In this document: positions 1 through 8,305 of the stretch, in pieces
How the letters are laid out: each line of letters begins with the position of its first letter
How positions within the stretch are numbered: position 1 is the first letter of the stretch
NCBI RefSeq assembly: GCF_029351045.1
Contig: NZ_JARKIN010000001.1
Location: 2,734,001 to 2,798,000, forward strand
Reading direction: 5' to 3'
Source: Streptomyces sp. WMMB303
GTDB lineage: Bacteria; Actinomycetota; Actinomycetes; Streptomycetales; Streptomycetaceae
Length of the DNA stretch: 64,000 bases
Position numbers and translations under genes: made by a program
The notes under the pieces: generated by a model
The model's input: only the letters and a program-made list of their open reading frames with translations
Databases searched by the model: none
Told to the model about the DNA's origin: nothing

Positions 1-2021
1 TGGCCCCAGAAGAACGGGCCCATGTCGATGGGCACGCCCGCCCACACCAGGGTCTGCGCCACGATGTCGGGCACGCCCTGGCGGGAGACGGCCCGCTGGT
101 CGAAGCGGAAGACGCCCTGGGGTCCGAACGCCTGCATGAGTTCCTGCCCGATGGCGTCGGGCGGGATGGGCGGCGCGGGCGGGATCTGGCCGGGCGGCGG
201 GAGCGGTACCCGCTGCGGGGCGGGCCGCGCGGGCCCGTCGGCGACCTGGTGCAGCTCGCCCTGGTGCTCGACGAGGTGCCGCATGCCCTGTTGCCGCGAG
301 GCGTGGTCGGTGCCGTAGGAGGCGGTGTGGCTGATCCGCACCTGCGGCCAGGTCTCGCGGACCATGCGGGCGCAGTAGCCGCCGGGCAGGTCGCAGGACT
401 CCAGTTCGGTATGGAGCTCGACGACCTGCTGCGGTGGCACGTTCATGGCCCGCAGCTCGTGCAGCAGTTGCCATTCCGGGTGCGGGGTCCCCGGCGCGGA
501 GTGGCGGATGAGCTGCTGCTCGGAGCCGTCGGGAGCGCGGTAGCGGAGCACGGCCATGTAGCCGGGGCCGACCGTGGGGGTGCCCGGCTGGGGCTGCGGG
601 GCACCGGGCTGCGGTCCGCCGGGGCCGGGCCCCATGGCGGGGCCGCCGGGAGGCGCACCGGGGGCCGGTGCTCCGGGAGGGCCGGGCGGTGTGGGGCCGC
701 CGGGGGCGGGGCCGGCCAGCATCGTCGCCGCCTGGTGCACCCCGCCGCCCGGGCCGCCGCCGGGCGGCGGCGTCGGCTCATCGGGCGTGTCGGCCGTCGG
801 CTGCTGCCCGCTCTGGTTGATCTGCTCGGCCAGCGCGTCGGACGAGACCATCTGGGTGGGCACATAGCCGCCGCCGGAGCCGCCCGGAGGACCGGGCGGG
901 GAGGGCGGCGGCGGAGTCGCGGGGCCGCCGGAGCGGCCGCCGGGTGCGCCCGGAGCGCCCGGCGGCGGGGGCACCGACGGTCCCGTGTGGCGTGAGTGCT
1001 TGCCGGGGACGGCGCCCTGCGGGGCGCGGCTCGTGGCGGCGTCCGCGATGTCGCCCGCTCCGGACGCGTCCGGAGCGCCTGGCATCGCGAGGCCGCCCTG
1101 GGAGGGGTCGGCCAGCATGGTCGCGGCGTGGTGCGCACCGCCGCCGCTGTCGGCGCCCGCGTCGTTCCCGGCGCCGTCGGGCGCACCGCCCTGCTGAGCC
1201 TGGTCCGGATAGGGGCCCGCCGGAGCCTGCGGCGGCTCCGGCCGGGGCCCGCCCGGAGCGGAGTGCTGGTCGGCGGGCCCGTGACCGGGCTGCGGGGCGT
1301 ACGGGTCCTCCAGCGCGGGGGACACCGTGGTCCTGGGCAGCGCGCTGCCCTCCGGCAGCAGCGCGGTTCGCGCCTCCGAGCCGGACGGCGGCGGCGGGGT
1401 GTCCTCCTCGTCGCTGCCCATCAGCGGCGGCGCGAACACGGTCGCCGGCGGCGCCTGCGCCTCGCCGCTGCCCGCACCGCCGGTGTCGGCACCGTCCCAG
1501 GGGCTGGGCCCGGAGGGGGCGCCGCCCGAGGTGTCGCCGAAGGGGGCCGCGGGTGCTGCGGGCGGTGGTGTGTGCGGCACGGAGGTTCCCGGCGTCCCCG
1601 GTGCGGGGGCGGGCTCCGCGTGCGCGGGGGTGCCGTCGGCGCGCCGGTCGGGGATGCCCATCTTGTCGGCCGCCTGCTGGAGCCACTCGGGAGGCGTCAG
1701 CAGGAACGAGGTCGCCTCGAGGTCGAGCCGCTGCTGCGGCGGCGCGGCCGGGGCGGCGGGTTCCTCGCCGTACTCCTCCTCGTAGCGGCGGATGACCTCG
1801 CCCACCGGCAGCGCGGGCCACAGCGTGGTCTCTCCGCTGTCGCGGGCGATGACCAGCCGGACGTTGCCGCTGTCCGAGGCCGGTGCCCCCGGGCGGTCCT
1901 CGGCCCAGGCGACGAAGCCCAGGTCGAACTCGCGGACCCGCACCTCGCGCTGCTCGTAGGCGGGTACCTCACCGTTGACCCAGCGCTCGGCGCGCTCCTG
2001 GGCTTGCGCCAAGGTCACCAT
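1..2021 (-). CDS. Multidomain deaminase-like / SUKH-4-like protein (3' end outside window)
   Basis: The frame is open from an ATG at 2021, preceded by a GGAGAGG ribosome site, to the window edge, so the C-terminus is missing. The first ~85 residues resemble the Imm35/YrhB immunity fold. A very long Pro/Gly/Ala-rich linker follows (about residues 100-500). Next is a deaminase-like segment with an H-T-E element and two cysteines (ESCDLPGGYC), and the visible end (VPIDMGPFFW) matches the start of SUKH-4-type domains. Streptomycetes carry such proteins next to SUKH and deaminase genes, usually interpreted as toxin/immunity parts of polymorphic conflict systems. It starts 7 bp after the stop of the WHH-SUKH gene at 2029, so the two are probably co-transcribed. 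Domain names come from motif recall, not a profile search; the open frame and composition are seen directly. Confidence 0.75.
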   Translation of the reverse strand, partial: MVTLAQAQERAERWVNGEVPAYEQREVRVREFDLGFVAWAEDRPGAPASDSGNVRLVIARDSGETTLWPALPVGEVIRRYEEEYGEEPAAPAAPPQQRLDLEATSFLLTPPEWLQQAADKMGIPDRRADGTPAHAEPAPAPGTPGTSVPHTPPPAAPAAPFGDTSGGAPSGPSPWDGADTGGAGSGEAQAPPATVFAPPLMGSDEEDTPPPPSGSEARTALLPEGSALPRTTVSPALEDPYAPQPGHGPADQHSAPGGPRPEPPQAPAGPYPDQAQQGGAPDGAGNDAGADSGGGAHHAATMLADPSQGGLAMPGAPDASGAGDIADAATSRAPQGAVPGKHSRHTGPSVPPPPGAPGAPGGRSGGPATPPPPSPPGPPGGSGGGYVPTQMVSSDALAEQINQSGQQPTADTPDEPTPPPGGGPGGGVHQAATMLAGPAPGGPTPPGPPGAPAPGAPPGGPAMGPGPGGPQPGAPQPQPGTPTVGPGYMAVLRYRAPDGSEQQLIRHSAPGTPHPEWQLLHELRAMNVPPQQVVELHTELESCDLPGGYCARMVRETWPQVRISHTASYGTDHASRQQGMRHLVEHQGELHQVADGPARPAPQRVPLPPPGQIPPAPPIPPDAIGQELMQAFGPQGVFRFDQRAVSRQGVPDIVAQTLVWAGVPIDMGPFFWG

Positions 2022-2028
2022 CGCGCTC

Positions 2029-3042
2029 TCACCTCTCCACCGGGACGGCGCGGGCGAAGCCGCCGTCCACCATCAGGTTGGCCACCGTCTCCAACTCCGG
2101 CGGGTTGCCCGCCAGCCGCAGCAGGAACTCGTCGAAGTCCGCGCCGCACGGCCGCAGCAGCCGCTCCACCCGCTCGTGGACCTGCAAGCCGTCGGTGTCC
2201 CGGGCGTCGTCGTAGGCGCAGAACCACACCGAACCGGGTGCCTCGCCCTTGACCTTCACCGCGACCAGACCGCCCTGCACGAACCCCACCCCCAGGTAGT
2301 CCTTGGTGAGGTGGTCGCGCAGGCACTTGTTGACGTAGACGAGGTCGTTGACGGCGGCGTCGTCGCGCACCGTGAAGAACGGCTGGTCCACCAGCAGACC
2401 CAGTTCCGCGTCGAGCGCGACGCCCTGCGGGGCGCAGCCGCCCGCGACCTTCAGGAACGTCCGGTAGGCGCCGGGCAGCCGGTAGCCCAGCCGCTCCTCG
2501 ACGTCCGCGACCTGCCGCTCGCTCACCGCCGGTTCCGCGCCGTGCGGAACGGCGAAGTGCGCGGGCCGGGTCTCCTGCAGGGGGCGGGTACCGGTCTTGG
2601 CGTGGTCGACGGCGGCCGTCGCCAGCCCGCCGTGGTGCCGCAGCAGCGCCTTGACCTCGACGGGGACGAGTTCCATCCGGCGGCTGTGGGGCACGTGGTG
2701 CCACGTCCAGCCGTGCGGGGTCGCGACGGACGGCAGGTCCGCCCAGAGTTCGTGCTGCTCGCCGTGGAGCGCGGCGTTGGCCGACACGTAGTCCGTCAGC
2801 CGCAGTTCGTCGCCGCCGAAGCCCTCCGGGGGCTCCGCGATCTCCGCCGCGGCACGCGCGTACGGGGAGAAGTCCGGAAATCCGCCGTGGTCGACGCGCA
2901 CCCCCTGGGGGTAGCGGGCCGCTCTGACCGGATCCGGGAAGTACACGACCTGCCCGGCGTACGCCCGGTTCGGCGGTGCGGCGGCGTTCCCCTGGCCCTC
3001 GGGGCCGGTAGGCGCCCCCGCCCCGAGCCGACCTGTCGTCAT
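2029..3042 (-). CDS. WHH-nuclease-like domain fused to SMI1/KNR4 (SUKH) domain
   Basis: 337 aa, ATG at 3042 with AGGGAG eight bases upstream. Residues ~75-140 carry the layout of WHH-type HNH/Endo VII toxin nucleases: a W-H-H triad at 114-116, then MELVP (123-127) and HHGG (136-139). The histidine expected just after MxLVPxxI is a lysine (K131), so catalysis is doubtful. Residues ~180-330 form a SUKH (SMI1/KNR4) domain, with VEERLGYRLPGAYRTFLK and a later run of hydrophobic strands. In polymorphic toxin systems SUKH proteins are immunity factors that bind nuclease toxins, so one chain holds a toxin-like and an immunity-like module. No signal peptide is seen. It is upstream of, and nearly abuts, the deaminase/SUKH-4-like gene. 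A cytoplasmic conflict or regulatory role is inferred. Confidence 0.75.
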   Translation of the reverse strand: MTTGRLGAGAPTGPEGQGNAAAPPNRAYAGQVVYFPDPVRAARYPQGVRVDHGGFPDFSPYARAAAEIAEPPEGFGGDELRLTDYVSANAALHGEQHELWADLPSVATPHGWTWHHVPHSRRMELVPVEVKALLRHHGGLATAAVDHAKTGTRPLQETRPAHFAVPHGAEPAVSERQVADVEERLGYRLPGAYRTFLKVAGGCAPQGVALDAELGLLVDQPFFTVRDDAAVNDLVYVNKCLRDHLTKDYLGVGFVQGGLVAVKVKGEAPGSVWFCAYDDARDTDGLQVHERVERLLRPCGADFDEFLLRLAGNPPELETVANLMVDGGFARAVPVER

Positions 3043-3355
3043 CGCGTTGGCTCCCTGCTGCTTCCGACTGGTACCGAACAGCCTATGCGGTACGCCGCCG
3101 GGCAGACACCGCCCCCTGCGGGCCCCGGCGGACGGCGGCGGACCGGCCCTCGGCGGCGGCTCGTTCGCCGGACCCGCTCCCCCGCCGTGCCCCGCACACC
3201 GCCCGGGTACCGCTCGGCCCCGCCCGCCCCTTCTTCACGCTGTCGCCACCACCGCCACAATTCCATGACATCGCCGCGGAATGATCGACTCGTACGCCAC
3301 ACTGCATACTTGGGCGAGCCCCGGCACAGAGGGGACACTCTGGGAGGAAGCTCCA
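3043..3355. other. Divergent intergenic region between the two SUKH/deaminase gene pairs
   Basis: 313 bp separating the start of the WHH-SUKH gene (minus) from the TTG start of the YwqJ-type gene (plus). The right half is noticeably less G+C-rich than the coding sequence around it and should hold both promoters. I see no convincing paired -35/-10 boxes, no hairpin and no small gene. An in-frame ATG at 3281 could extend the plus-strand gene leftwards but lacks a good ribosome site. Confidence 0.5.
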
Positions 3356-3985
3356 TTGCACACGGCACCACAGGCGCACACACCGCAGCAGCCGGAAGCG
3401 CCGCAGGCGCAGCACGGCTCGTACAGCGGCGGCGACCCGCGCATCGGCTGGATAGCCGCTGTCGACTCCCTCAGCGCCACCGCACCGGTCCTGCTCCAGC
3501 GCCGTGACGGCATCCTGCCCGCCGTCGCCGCCGCACTGTCGATCCGGGGCGAGACCCTCACCTGCACCGGCAGCAAGGCAGAACGCGCGCCCGCCCACCA
3601 CCCGCTCGTGCAGGACTTCCTCGACACCCTCACCACGGAACGGCGCTCCCGCCAGACCGGCCGCTGTCCTGAAGCGGTCCTGCTGTCGCGCTATCTGACC
3701 GCCACCGAGGCGGCCCGCGCGGACAAGCGCCGCCGCCCCGCCAAGAGCAGCCGGACCGGCAGGGGCACCGCGGGCAAGGGCTCCCGCATGTCCAAGGCAC
3801 CCAAGCCGCTCACGCTCGGCGAGGCCAAGCGCGCGCTCAAGCAGGCCAAACTCACCGCGCGCCGCATCCGCGAGGACGGCGACCCGCTGCACGGCAGCTA
3901 TGCGCCCCCCTGCCGGTCCTGCGGGGCGCTGCTGGCCCACTTCGGAGTGCGGGCCGTCGACCCGGCGCGGGAGAGCCCGCAGTGA
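3356..3985 (+). CDS. YwqJ-related putative deaminase
   Basis: Cytidine-deaminase-superfamily protein of the YwqJ type, often the toxin-like partner of SUKH proteins. I place the start at TTG 3356 because GGGAGGAAG (3342-3350) sits five bases upstream; the in-frame ATG at 3281 has no comparable site. The result is 209 aa. The N-terminus is His/Pro/Gln-rich; GDPRIGWIAAVDSL and the following region form the core. The zinc-binding P-P-C-R-S-C-x-x-L-L motif lies near the C-terminus, and a basic Lys/Arg-rich stretch precedes it. The stop codon overlaps the SUKH-3 start by 4 bp, so the pair is translationally coupled. Nucleic-acid or nucleotide deamination is family-level knowledge; the substrate is unknown. 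No secretion signal is visible. Confidence 0.75.
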   Translation: MHTAPQAHTPQQPEAPQAQHGSYSGGDPRIGWIAAVDSLSATAPVLLQRRDGILPAVAAALSIRGETLTCTGSKAERAPAHHPLVQDFLDTLTTERRSRQTGRCPEAVLLSRYLTATEAARADKRRRPAKSSRTGRGTAGKGSRMSKAPKPLTLGEAKRALKQAKLTARRIREDGDPLHGSYAPPCRSCGALLAHFGVRAVDPARESPQ

Positions 3986-4524
3986 CCACGCGTTTCCCCG
4001 TCGCCGTCGACGATCCGCTGCGCAACGCCGGGTGGCAGCCGGGCCGGTGGGACATCCGGCAGGCCGAGCTGTGGGCCGACGCGCTGCGCGGCCACGTCTC
4101 ACCCGGCGGCCACCGGCACGCGGTCTTCCCCGCGGCCGTCGAGGTGTGGGCCGAGTTCGGCACGCTCCGCATCGACCCCACCGGGCCCGGCCGCCATCTC
4201 GCGCCGTCGCCGGTGCACATCGACCCGCTCCCCGGGCTGCACGCGGCACGCACCTTCAACGACCTGGGCCGGGCGCTGGGCACCCAGGTCTGCCCGATCG
4301 GCACCGAGGGGGAGGACGAGGCGCTGCTGGCCATCGACGCCGAGCGCCGCGTCTACAGCATCGACGCGACCGGCGACTGGTATCTGGGTGCCGACTTCGA
4401 CGCCGCGCTCTCGGCGCTGCTGATGGGGCTGGTGCCGGCCAAGCTGAGCGCGGGCCCGCCGCCCGCCGTCCCCCCGCCGGAGAGCGCCGGACCGGACGGG
4501 CTCGCGGACATCCGTACGGGATGA
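3982..4524 (+). CDS. SUKH-3 family immunity-type protein
   Basis: 180 aa, GTG start overlapping the upstream deaminase stop by 4 bp. The sequence has the layout of SUKH-3 proteins: an N-terminal GWQPGR motif, a central hydrophobic strand (VEVWAEFGTLRI), an IDPLPGL segment, a run resembling LGTQVCPIG, and a C-terminal YSIDATGDWYLG strand typical of the family. SUKH proteins neutralise toxins by direct binding; the coupled deaminase is its likely partner. The last ~30 residues are Pro/Ala-rich and probably disordered. It ends 29 bp before the convergent histidine kinase gene. Confidence 0.8.
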   Translation: MTTRFPVAVDDPLRNAGWQPGRWDIRQAELWADALRGHVSPGGHRHAVFPAAVEVWAEFGTLRIDPTGPGRHLAPSPVHIDPLPGLHAARTFNDLGRALGTQVCPIGTEGEDEALLAIDAERRVYSIDATGDWYLGADFDAALSALLMGLVPAKLSAGPPPAVPPPESAGPDGLADIRTG

Positions 4525-4553
4525 CAGCGCGGGGCCGGGTCGCGGGCGGCCGC

Positions 4554-6116
4554 TCAGGGGCCCGCGTACGGGATGATCGCCGAGACCCGGAAGCCGCCCG
4601 CGTCCGTCGGCCCGGAGACGAAACCGCCGCCGAGCGCCGTCACCCGCTCCCGCATCCCCACCAGGCCGTTGCCGCCGCTGGGCAGCCCCGCGTCGGCCGC
4701 GCCGTCGGCGGCCGGGTCGTTCTCGACCTGCAGCGCGACCTCCGCTACGCGGTGCGCGACCCGAACCCGGGTCGCGGCTCCTGCCGCATGCTTGTGCACG
4801 TTGGTCAGCGCCTCCTGCACCACCCGGTACGCGGTCTGCTGGACCGGCGGCGGGCAGGCTCCGTCGAGGCTGCCCTCGACGCTGAGTTCCACGGCCATCC
4901 CGGCCGCGCGCGACTGGCCGACCAGCGAGTCGAGATGGGCGAGCGAGGGCGGGCCGGAGTGCGCGGTCCCGTGGTCCGGACGCGGCGCACCGGCCTGCCC
5001 CGCCCCCTGCACCGCCGCGCTCCGGGTCTCCGTGCCGCGCTCCGCGCTTCCGGCTGTCGACCGTCCCGCCGCCTGTCCCGCGACGGCGGACGCGAACTCG
5101 GCCAGCCGGGAGGGCGCCTCGGCCGTTGCGGCTCCGGAGGACCCGGCCTCCGGAGCCGCCGAGCCGGGTCCGGGAGCGGCGGAGGCACCCGGCGAAGCGG
5201 CCGGGCCGGGAGAGGCTCCGGAGAGGGCAGGAGAGTCGGACGGAGCGGGGCCGGCGGCCTCGGCGGGGTCGGGCCGCCCGGACCTCTCCGGCCTCTCCGA
5301 CTCGCCGGAGCGCAGCACGCCCAGCATGGTGCGCAGCTCGTCGAGAGCCTGCCGCCCCATGTCTCCCACCAGTGCGGCGTTCTTCGCCGCCTTCTCCGGG
5401 TCCTTGAGCGCCACCGCCTGCAGCGCCGCCGCGTGCACCACCATCAGGCTCACCCGGTGGGCGACCACGTCGTGCATTTCGCGGGCGATCCGGGTGCGCT
5501 CCTCGTTCCGTGCCCACTCGGCACGCTCCTCCGCCCGGTCCGCCAGCAGCGAGAGCTCGCGCTCCAGGCCGTCCGCGCGCTCGCGCAGCGACTCGACGAG
5601 CCGCCGCCGCGCACCGACGTACAGTCCGAGCAGCACGGGCGGCGCCGTCACCCCGATCGACATGAGGATCGAGACCAGCGGGACGAACCAGCCCTGCGGG
5701 TTGAAGTCGGGGTCCTGCCCGATGTTCTGGTCCAGCCGGAAGGCGGTCATCACCAGCATCCCGGCGGCGGCCATCCCGGCCAGCAGTCCGGTGATCCGGC
5801 GCGGTACATCGGTGGCGGCGAGCGTGTAGAGCCCGACGACCCCGAGGAAGGTGCCCATCTCCGCCGGTATGACGGCGATGGCGACCAGCACGACCGCTAT
5901 CGGCCAGCGGCGGCGCAGCACCAGCGTGGCCCCCGCGACGGCGCCCAGGAGCACCGCGAGAGCCCCCGGGATTCCCGTCTCCTCGGCGAAGCCCCGCCCC
6001 TGCAGGGCGCACTCCGCGGCGGAGGCCGCGGCCAGGGCGATGTCGAGCACCGCACTCCGTGGTTTCTCCCACCACCACGGCCCGCCCCGCGTACGGTTTT
6101 CCCCCGTCTCGGTCAT
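4554..6116 (-). CDS. Two-component sensor histidine kinase, HisKA_3 type
   Basis: 520 aa from ATG 6116 (AGGGTGG upstream). Residues ~22-170 hold five or six hydrophobic spans, so the sensor part is membrane-embedded with little extracellular domain. The dimerisation/phospho-acceptor helix contains EERTRIAREMHDVVAHRVSL with H215 as the phosphorylated His. About 120 residues of Ser/Ala/Pro/Gly-rich low-complexity sequence (271-390) then separate it from the ATPase domain, which has its N-box at 428-443 (YRVVQEALTNVHKHAA) and the NGLVGMRERV box near the end. The family normally phosphorylates a NarL/LuxR-type regulator, but none lies beside it. Signal and target are unknown. It is convergent with the SUKH-3 gene. 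Confidence 0.85.
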   Translation of the reverse strand: MTETGENRTRGGPWWWEKPRSAVLDIALAAASAAECALQGRGFAEETGIPGALAVLLGAVAGATLVLRRRWPIAVVLVAIAVIPAEMGTFLGVVGLYTLAATDVPRRITGLLAGMAAAGMLVMTAFRLDQNIGQDPDFNPQGWFVPLVSILMSIGVTAPPVLLGLYVGARRRLVESLRERADGLERELSLLADRAEERAEWARNEERTRIAREMHDVVAHRVSLMVVHAAALQAVALKDPEKAAKNAALVGDMGRQALDELRTMLGVLRSGESERPERSGRPDPAEAAGPAPSDSPALSGASPGPAASPGASAAPGPGSAAPEAGSSGAATAEAPSRLAEFASAVAGQAAGRSTAGSAERGTETRSAAVQGAGQAGAPRPDHGTAHSGPPSLAHLDSLVGQSRAAGMAVELSVEGSLDGACPPPVQQTAYRVVQEALTNVHKHAAGAATRVRVAHRVAEVALQVENDPAADGAADAGLPSGGNGLVGMRERVTALGGGFVSGPTDAGGFRVSAIIPYAGP

Positions 6117-6372
6117 ACCGACCACCCTACGACCGCCCCTCGCCGCCTTGCCCCGCCGATCCCCGGAACATCCCATTCCGGTCATCTGTCCGTGCCCGGA
6201 CGGTTTCGCGAACGGCTCCGCCGCGGCCCGGCCACGGAACTGCCGCGGATCACGACCGCCACGGCTCCGCGGATCAGCGCCGTCGCACCCCCGCGGACCG
6301 TGAACCCGGCGGACGAACGGGCGGCAACCCACCGGACGAACGAGGCCGCGTCAGGTACGCTCTGAGCCACCT

Positions 6373-6444
6373 TCCCCCGTGGTGTAACGGGCAGCACCCT
6401 GGATTTTGGATCCAGTAGTCAAGGTTCAAATCCTTGCGGGGGAG
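6373..6444 (+). tRNA. tRNA-Gln (anticodon TTG)
   Basis: Full cloverleaf: acceptor TCCCCCG (6373-6379) pairs with CGGGGGA (6437-6443), with discriminator G at 6444. The anticodon stem CTGGA/TCCAG (6399-6403, 6411-6415) encloses the loop TTTTGGA with TTG at 6406-6408. The T arm contains GGTTCAAATCC. CCA is not genome-encoded; CCC follows. Confidence 0.95.
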
Positions 6445-6589
6445 CCCACAGCTCCCCGCAGGGGAGCCCCCAGCGCGCACGGCGCGGTCGTCACGGGACG
6501 CACGATCCGGTCGTCACGGCGCGCGTCATCCGGGCCGGCCTTCTCCGCCGCCCGAGGGCCCGCCCTCCCGGCACACGGCGAACCCCCCG

Positions 6590-6605
6590 GTATCCTGCGG
6601 GATAC
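6590..6605. promoter_or_regulatory. Perfect 6-bp inverted repeat upstream of glmU
   Basis: GTATCC (6590-6595), TGCG loop, GGATAC (6600-6605), centred ~37 bp before the GTG of glmU. TATCCT (6591-6596) within it could be a -10 box. It may be a promoter/operator overlap or a leader hairpin; nothing identifies a binding protein. Confidence 0.35.
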
Positions 6606-6634
6606 ACCCACCCCCGAAGCCGAAGGGCACACCC

Positions 6635-8161
6635 GTGAGCGTCACTCGCCCGGCAGCCGTCGTCGTTCTCGCAGCGGGTGAGGGCACCCGCATGAAGTCG
6701 GCGACCCCCAAGGTCCTGCACGAGATCTGCGGCCGCTCCCTGGTCGGCCATGTGGTGAGCGCCGCGCGGGCGCTGGATCCGGAGCAGCTGGTCGTGGTCG
6801 TCGGGCACGCGCGCGAACAGGTCACCGCGCACCTGTCGCAGCTGGACGCCGAGGCCCGCACCGCCGTGCAGCACGAGCAGAACGGCACCGGGCACGCCGT
6901 CCGGATGGCGCTGGCCGAGCTGGGCGACGGCGAGCCCGCCGGAACGGTCCTGGTGACCTGCGGCGACACCCCGCTGCTGACCGGCGGGACGCTGCAGCAA
7001 CTGGCGGACACCCACGTCGCCGACGGCAACGCCGTCACCGTGCTGACCGCAGAGGTCCCGGACGCCACCGGCTACGGCCGCATCGTGCGCGAGAGCGGCG
7101 GCGGGCCGGTCACCGCGATCGTCGAGCACAAGGACGCGACCGAGGAGCAGCGCACCGTCCGGGAGATCAACTCGGGGGTGTTCGCGTTCGACGGCCGACT
7201 GCTGGCACAGGCGCTGGCGCAGGTCAGTACGGACAACAGCCAGGGCGAGGAGTACCTGACGGACGTGCTCGGCATCCTGCGGGAAGCCGGTCACCGGGTG
7301 GGCGCCGCGGTGGCGGGCGACCACCGGGAGATCGCGGGCATCAACAACCGCGTGCAGCTCTCCGAGGCCCGCCGGATGCTCAACGGCCGGCTGCTGGAGG
7401 ACGCCATGCTGGCGGGGGTCACGGTCATGGACCCGGCCACCACGTGGATGGACGTGGACGTGACCTACGAGCCGGACGCCACGGTCCACCCGGGCACCCA
7501 GTTGCTCGGCGGCACACACCTGGGCCCCGCCAGCGAGGTGGGGCCGAACACCCGCCTGACCGACACCCGGGTGGGCGCGGGGGCCACGGTCAGCAACACC
7601 GTCGCGCAGAGCGCGGAGATCGGGGAGCGGTGCGCGGTCGGCCCCTACACCTATCTGCGGCCCGGCACCCGGCTGGGCCCGAAGGTGAAGGCGGGCAGCT
7701 ACGTCGAGATGAAGAACGCCGAGATCGGCGAGGGCAGCAAGGTGCCGCACCTGTCCTACGTGGGCGACGCGGTGATCGGGGAGCACAGCAACATCGGCGC
7801 GGCGAGCGTCTTCGTGAACTACGACGGTGAGAGCAAACACACCACGACGGTCGGCTCGCACTGCAGGATGGGTGCGGACAACATGTATGTGGCTCCCGTC
7901 ACGATCGGGGACGGCGCCTACAGCGCCGCCGGCTCCGTGATCACCAAGGATGTGCCGCCCGGCTCGCTGGCCGTGGCACGCGGCCAGCAGCGCAACATCG
8001 AGGGCTGGGTGGCCCGCAAACGGCCGGGCAGCGCCTCGGCGCAGGCGGCGCAGGAGGTGGCGCAGGAGCCCACGGGTCCGGCCTCGCGAGCCTCGGGGAC
8101 GGCCGGGAAGACCCGTTCCGCGAACGGTGCGAGCGGGCAGGTTCCCGCAGAAGAGGGTTAA
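6635..8161 (+). CDS. glmU: Bifunctional UDP-GlcNAc pyrophosphorylase / glucosamine-1-phosphate N-acetyltransferase
   Basis: 508 aa from GTG 6635. GlmU acetylates glucosamine-1-phosphate and then uridylylates it to UDP-GlcNAc, the cytoplasmic precursor of peptidoglycan. The N-terminal nucleotidyltransferase starts with VVLAAGEGTRMKS, and the residues after it match the family (NGTGHAV, LVTCGDTPLL, EINSGVFAF). The C-terminal half is a left-handed beta-helix of hexapeptide repeats, with YVEMKNAEIGEGSKVPHLSY and NIGAASVFVNYDG. The final ~45 residues are an Ala/Ser/Gln-rich tail beyond the usual end, as in other actinobacteria. It lies just upstream of prs in the same direction. Confidence 0.97.
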   Translation: MSVTRPAAVVVLAAGEGTRMKSATPKVLHEICGRSLVGHVVSAARALDPEQLVVVVGHAREQVTAHLSQLDAEARTAVQHEQNGTGHAVRMALAELGDGEPAGTVLVTCGDTPLLTGGTLQQLADTHVADGNAVTVLTAEVPDATGYGRIVRESGGGPVTAIVEHKDATEEQRTVREINSGVFAFDGRLLAQALAQVSTDNSQGEEYLTDVLGILREAGHRVGAAVAGDHREIAGINNRVQLSEARRMLNGRLLEDAMLAGVTVMDPATTWMDVDVTYEPDATVHPGTQLLGGTHLGPASEVGPNTRLTDTRVGAGATVSNTVAQSAEIGERCAVGPYTYLRPGTRLGPKVKAGSYVEMKNAEIGEGSKVPHLSYVGDAVIGEHSNIGAASVFVNYDGESKHTTTVGSHCRMGADNMYVAPVTIGDGAYSAAGSVITKDVPPGSLAVARGQQRNIEGWVARKRPGSASAQAAQEVAQEPTGPASRASGTAGKTRSANGASGQVPAEEG

Positions 8162-8162
8162 G

Positions 8163-8176
8163 ACCGGGTATCCGGT
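8163..8176 (+). terminator. Short hairpin just after glmU
   Basis: ACCGG (8163-8167), loop GTAT, CCGGT (8172-8176), directly after the glmU stop and followed by TTGTATG. The stem is only 5 bp and there is no U tract, so it is at best a weak terminator or attenuating structure between glmU and prs. Confidence 0.3.
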
Positions 8177-8305
8177 TGTATGACGGGGGGCGTACGGTTA
8201 TGGAGGCCTGATGGGCCACGCGGCTGAAAACCGACGCCGCCCCCGCCAACCGACGCCGCCCCCCACCGAGCCGCCGTGCGGCGCACACACAGGGAGACAA
8301 CAGCA

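Noticed and set aside
3281..3355. ATG 3281 as start of the YwqJ-type gene
   Set aside because: TTG 3356 has a well-spaced GGGAGGAAG; the extra 25 residues show no conserved feature.
6373..6444. tRNA-Gln as an integration site of an island
   Set aside because: No repeat of its 3' end was found downstream, and the genes on both sides are housekeeping.
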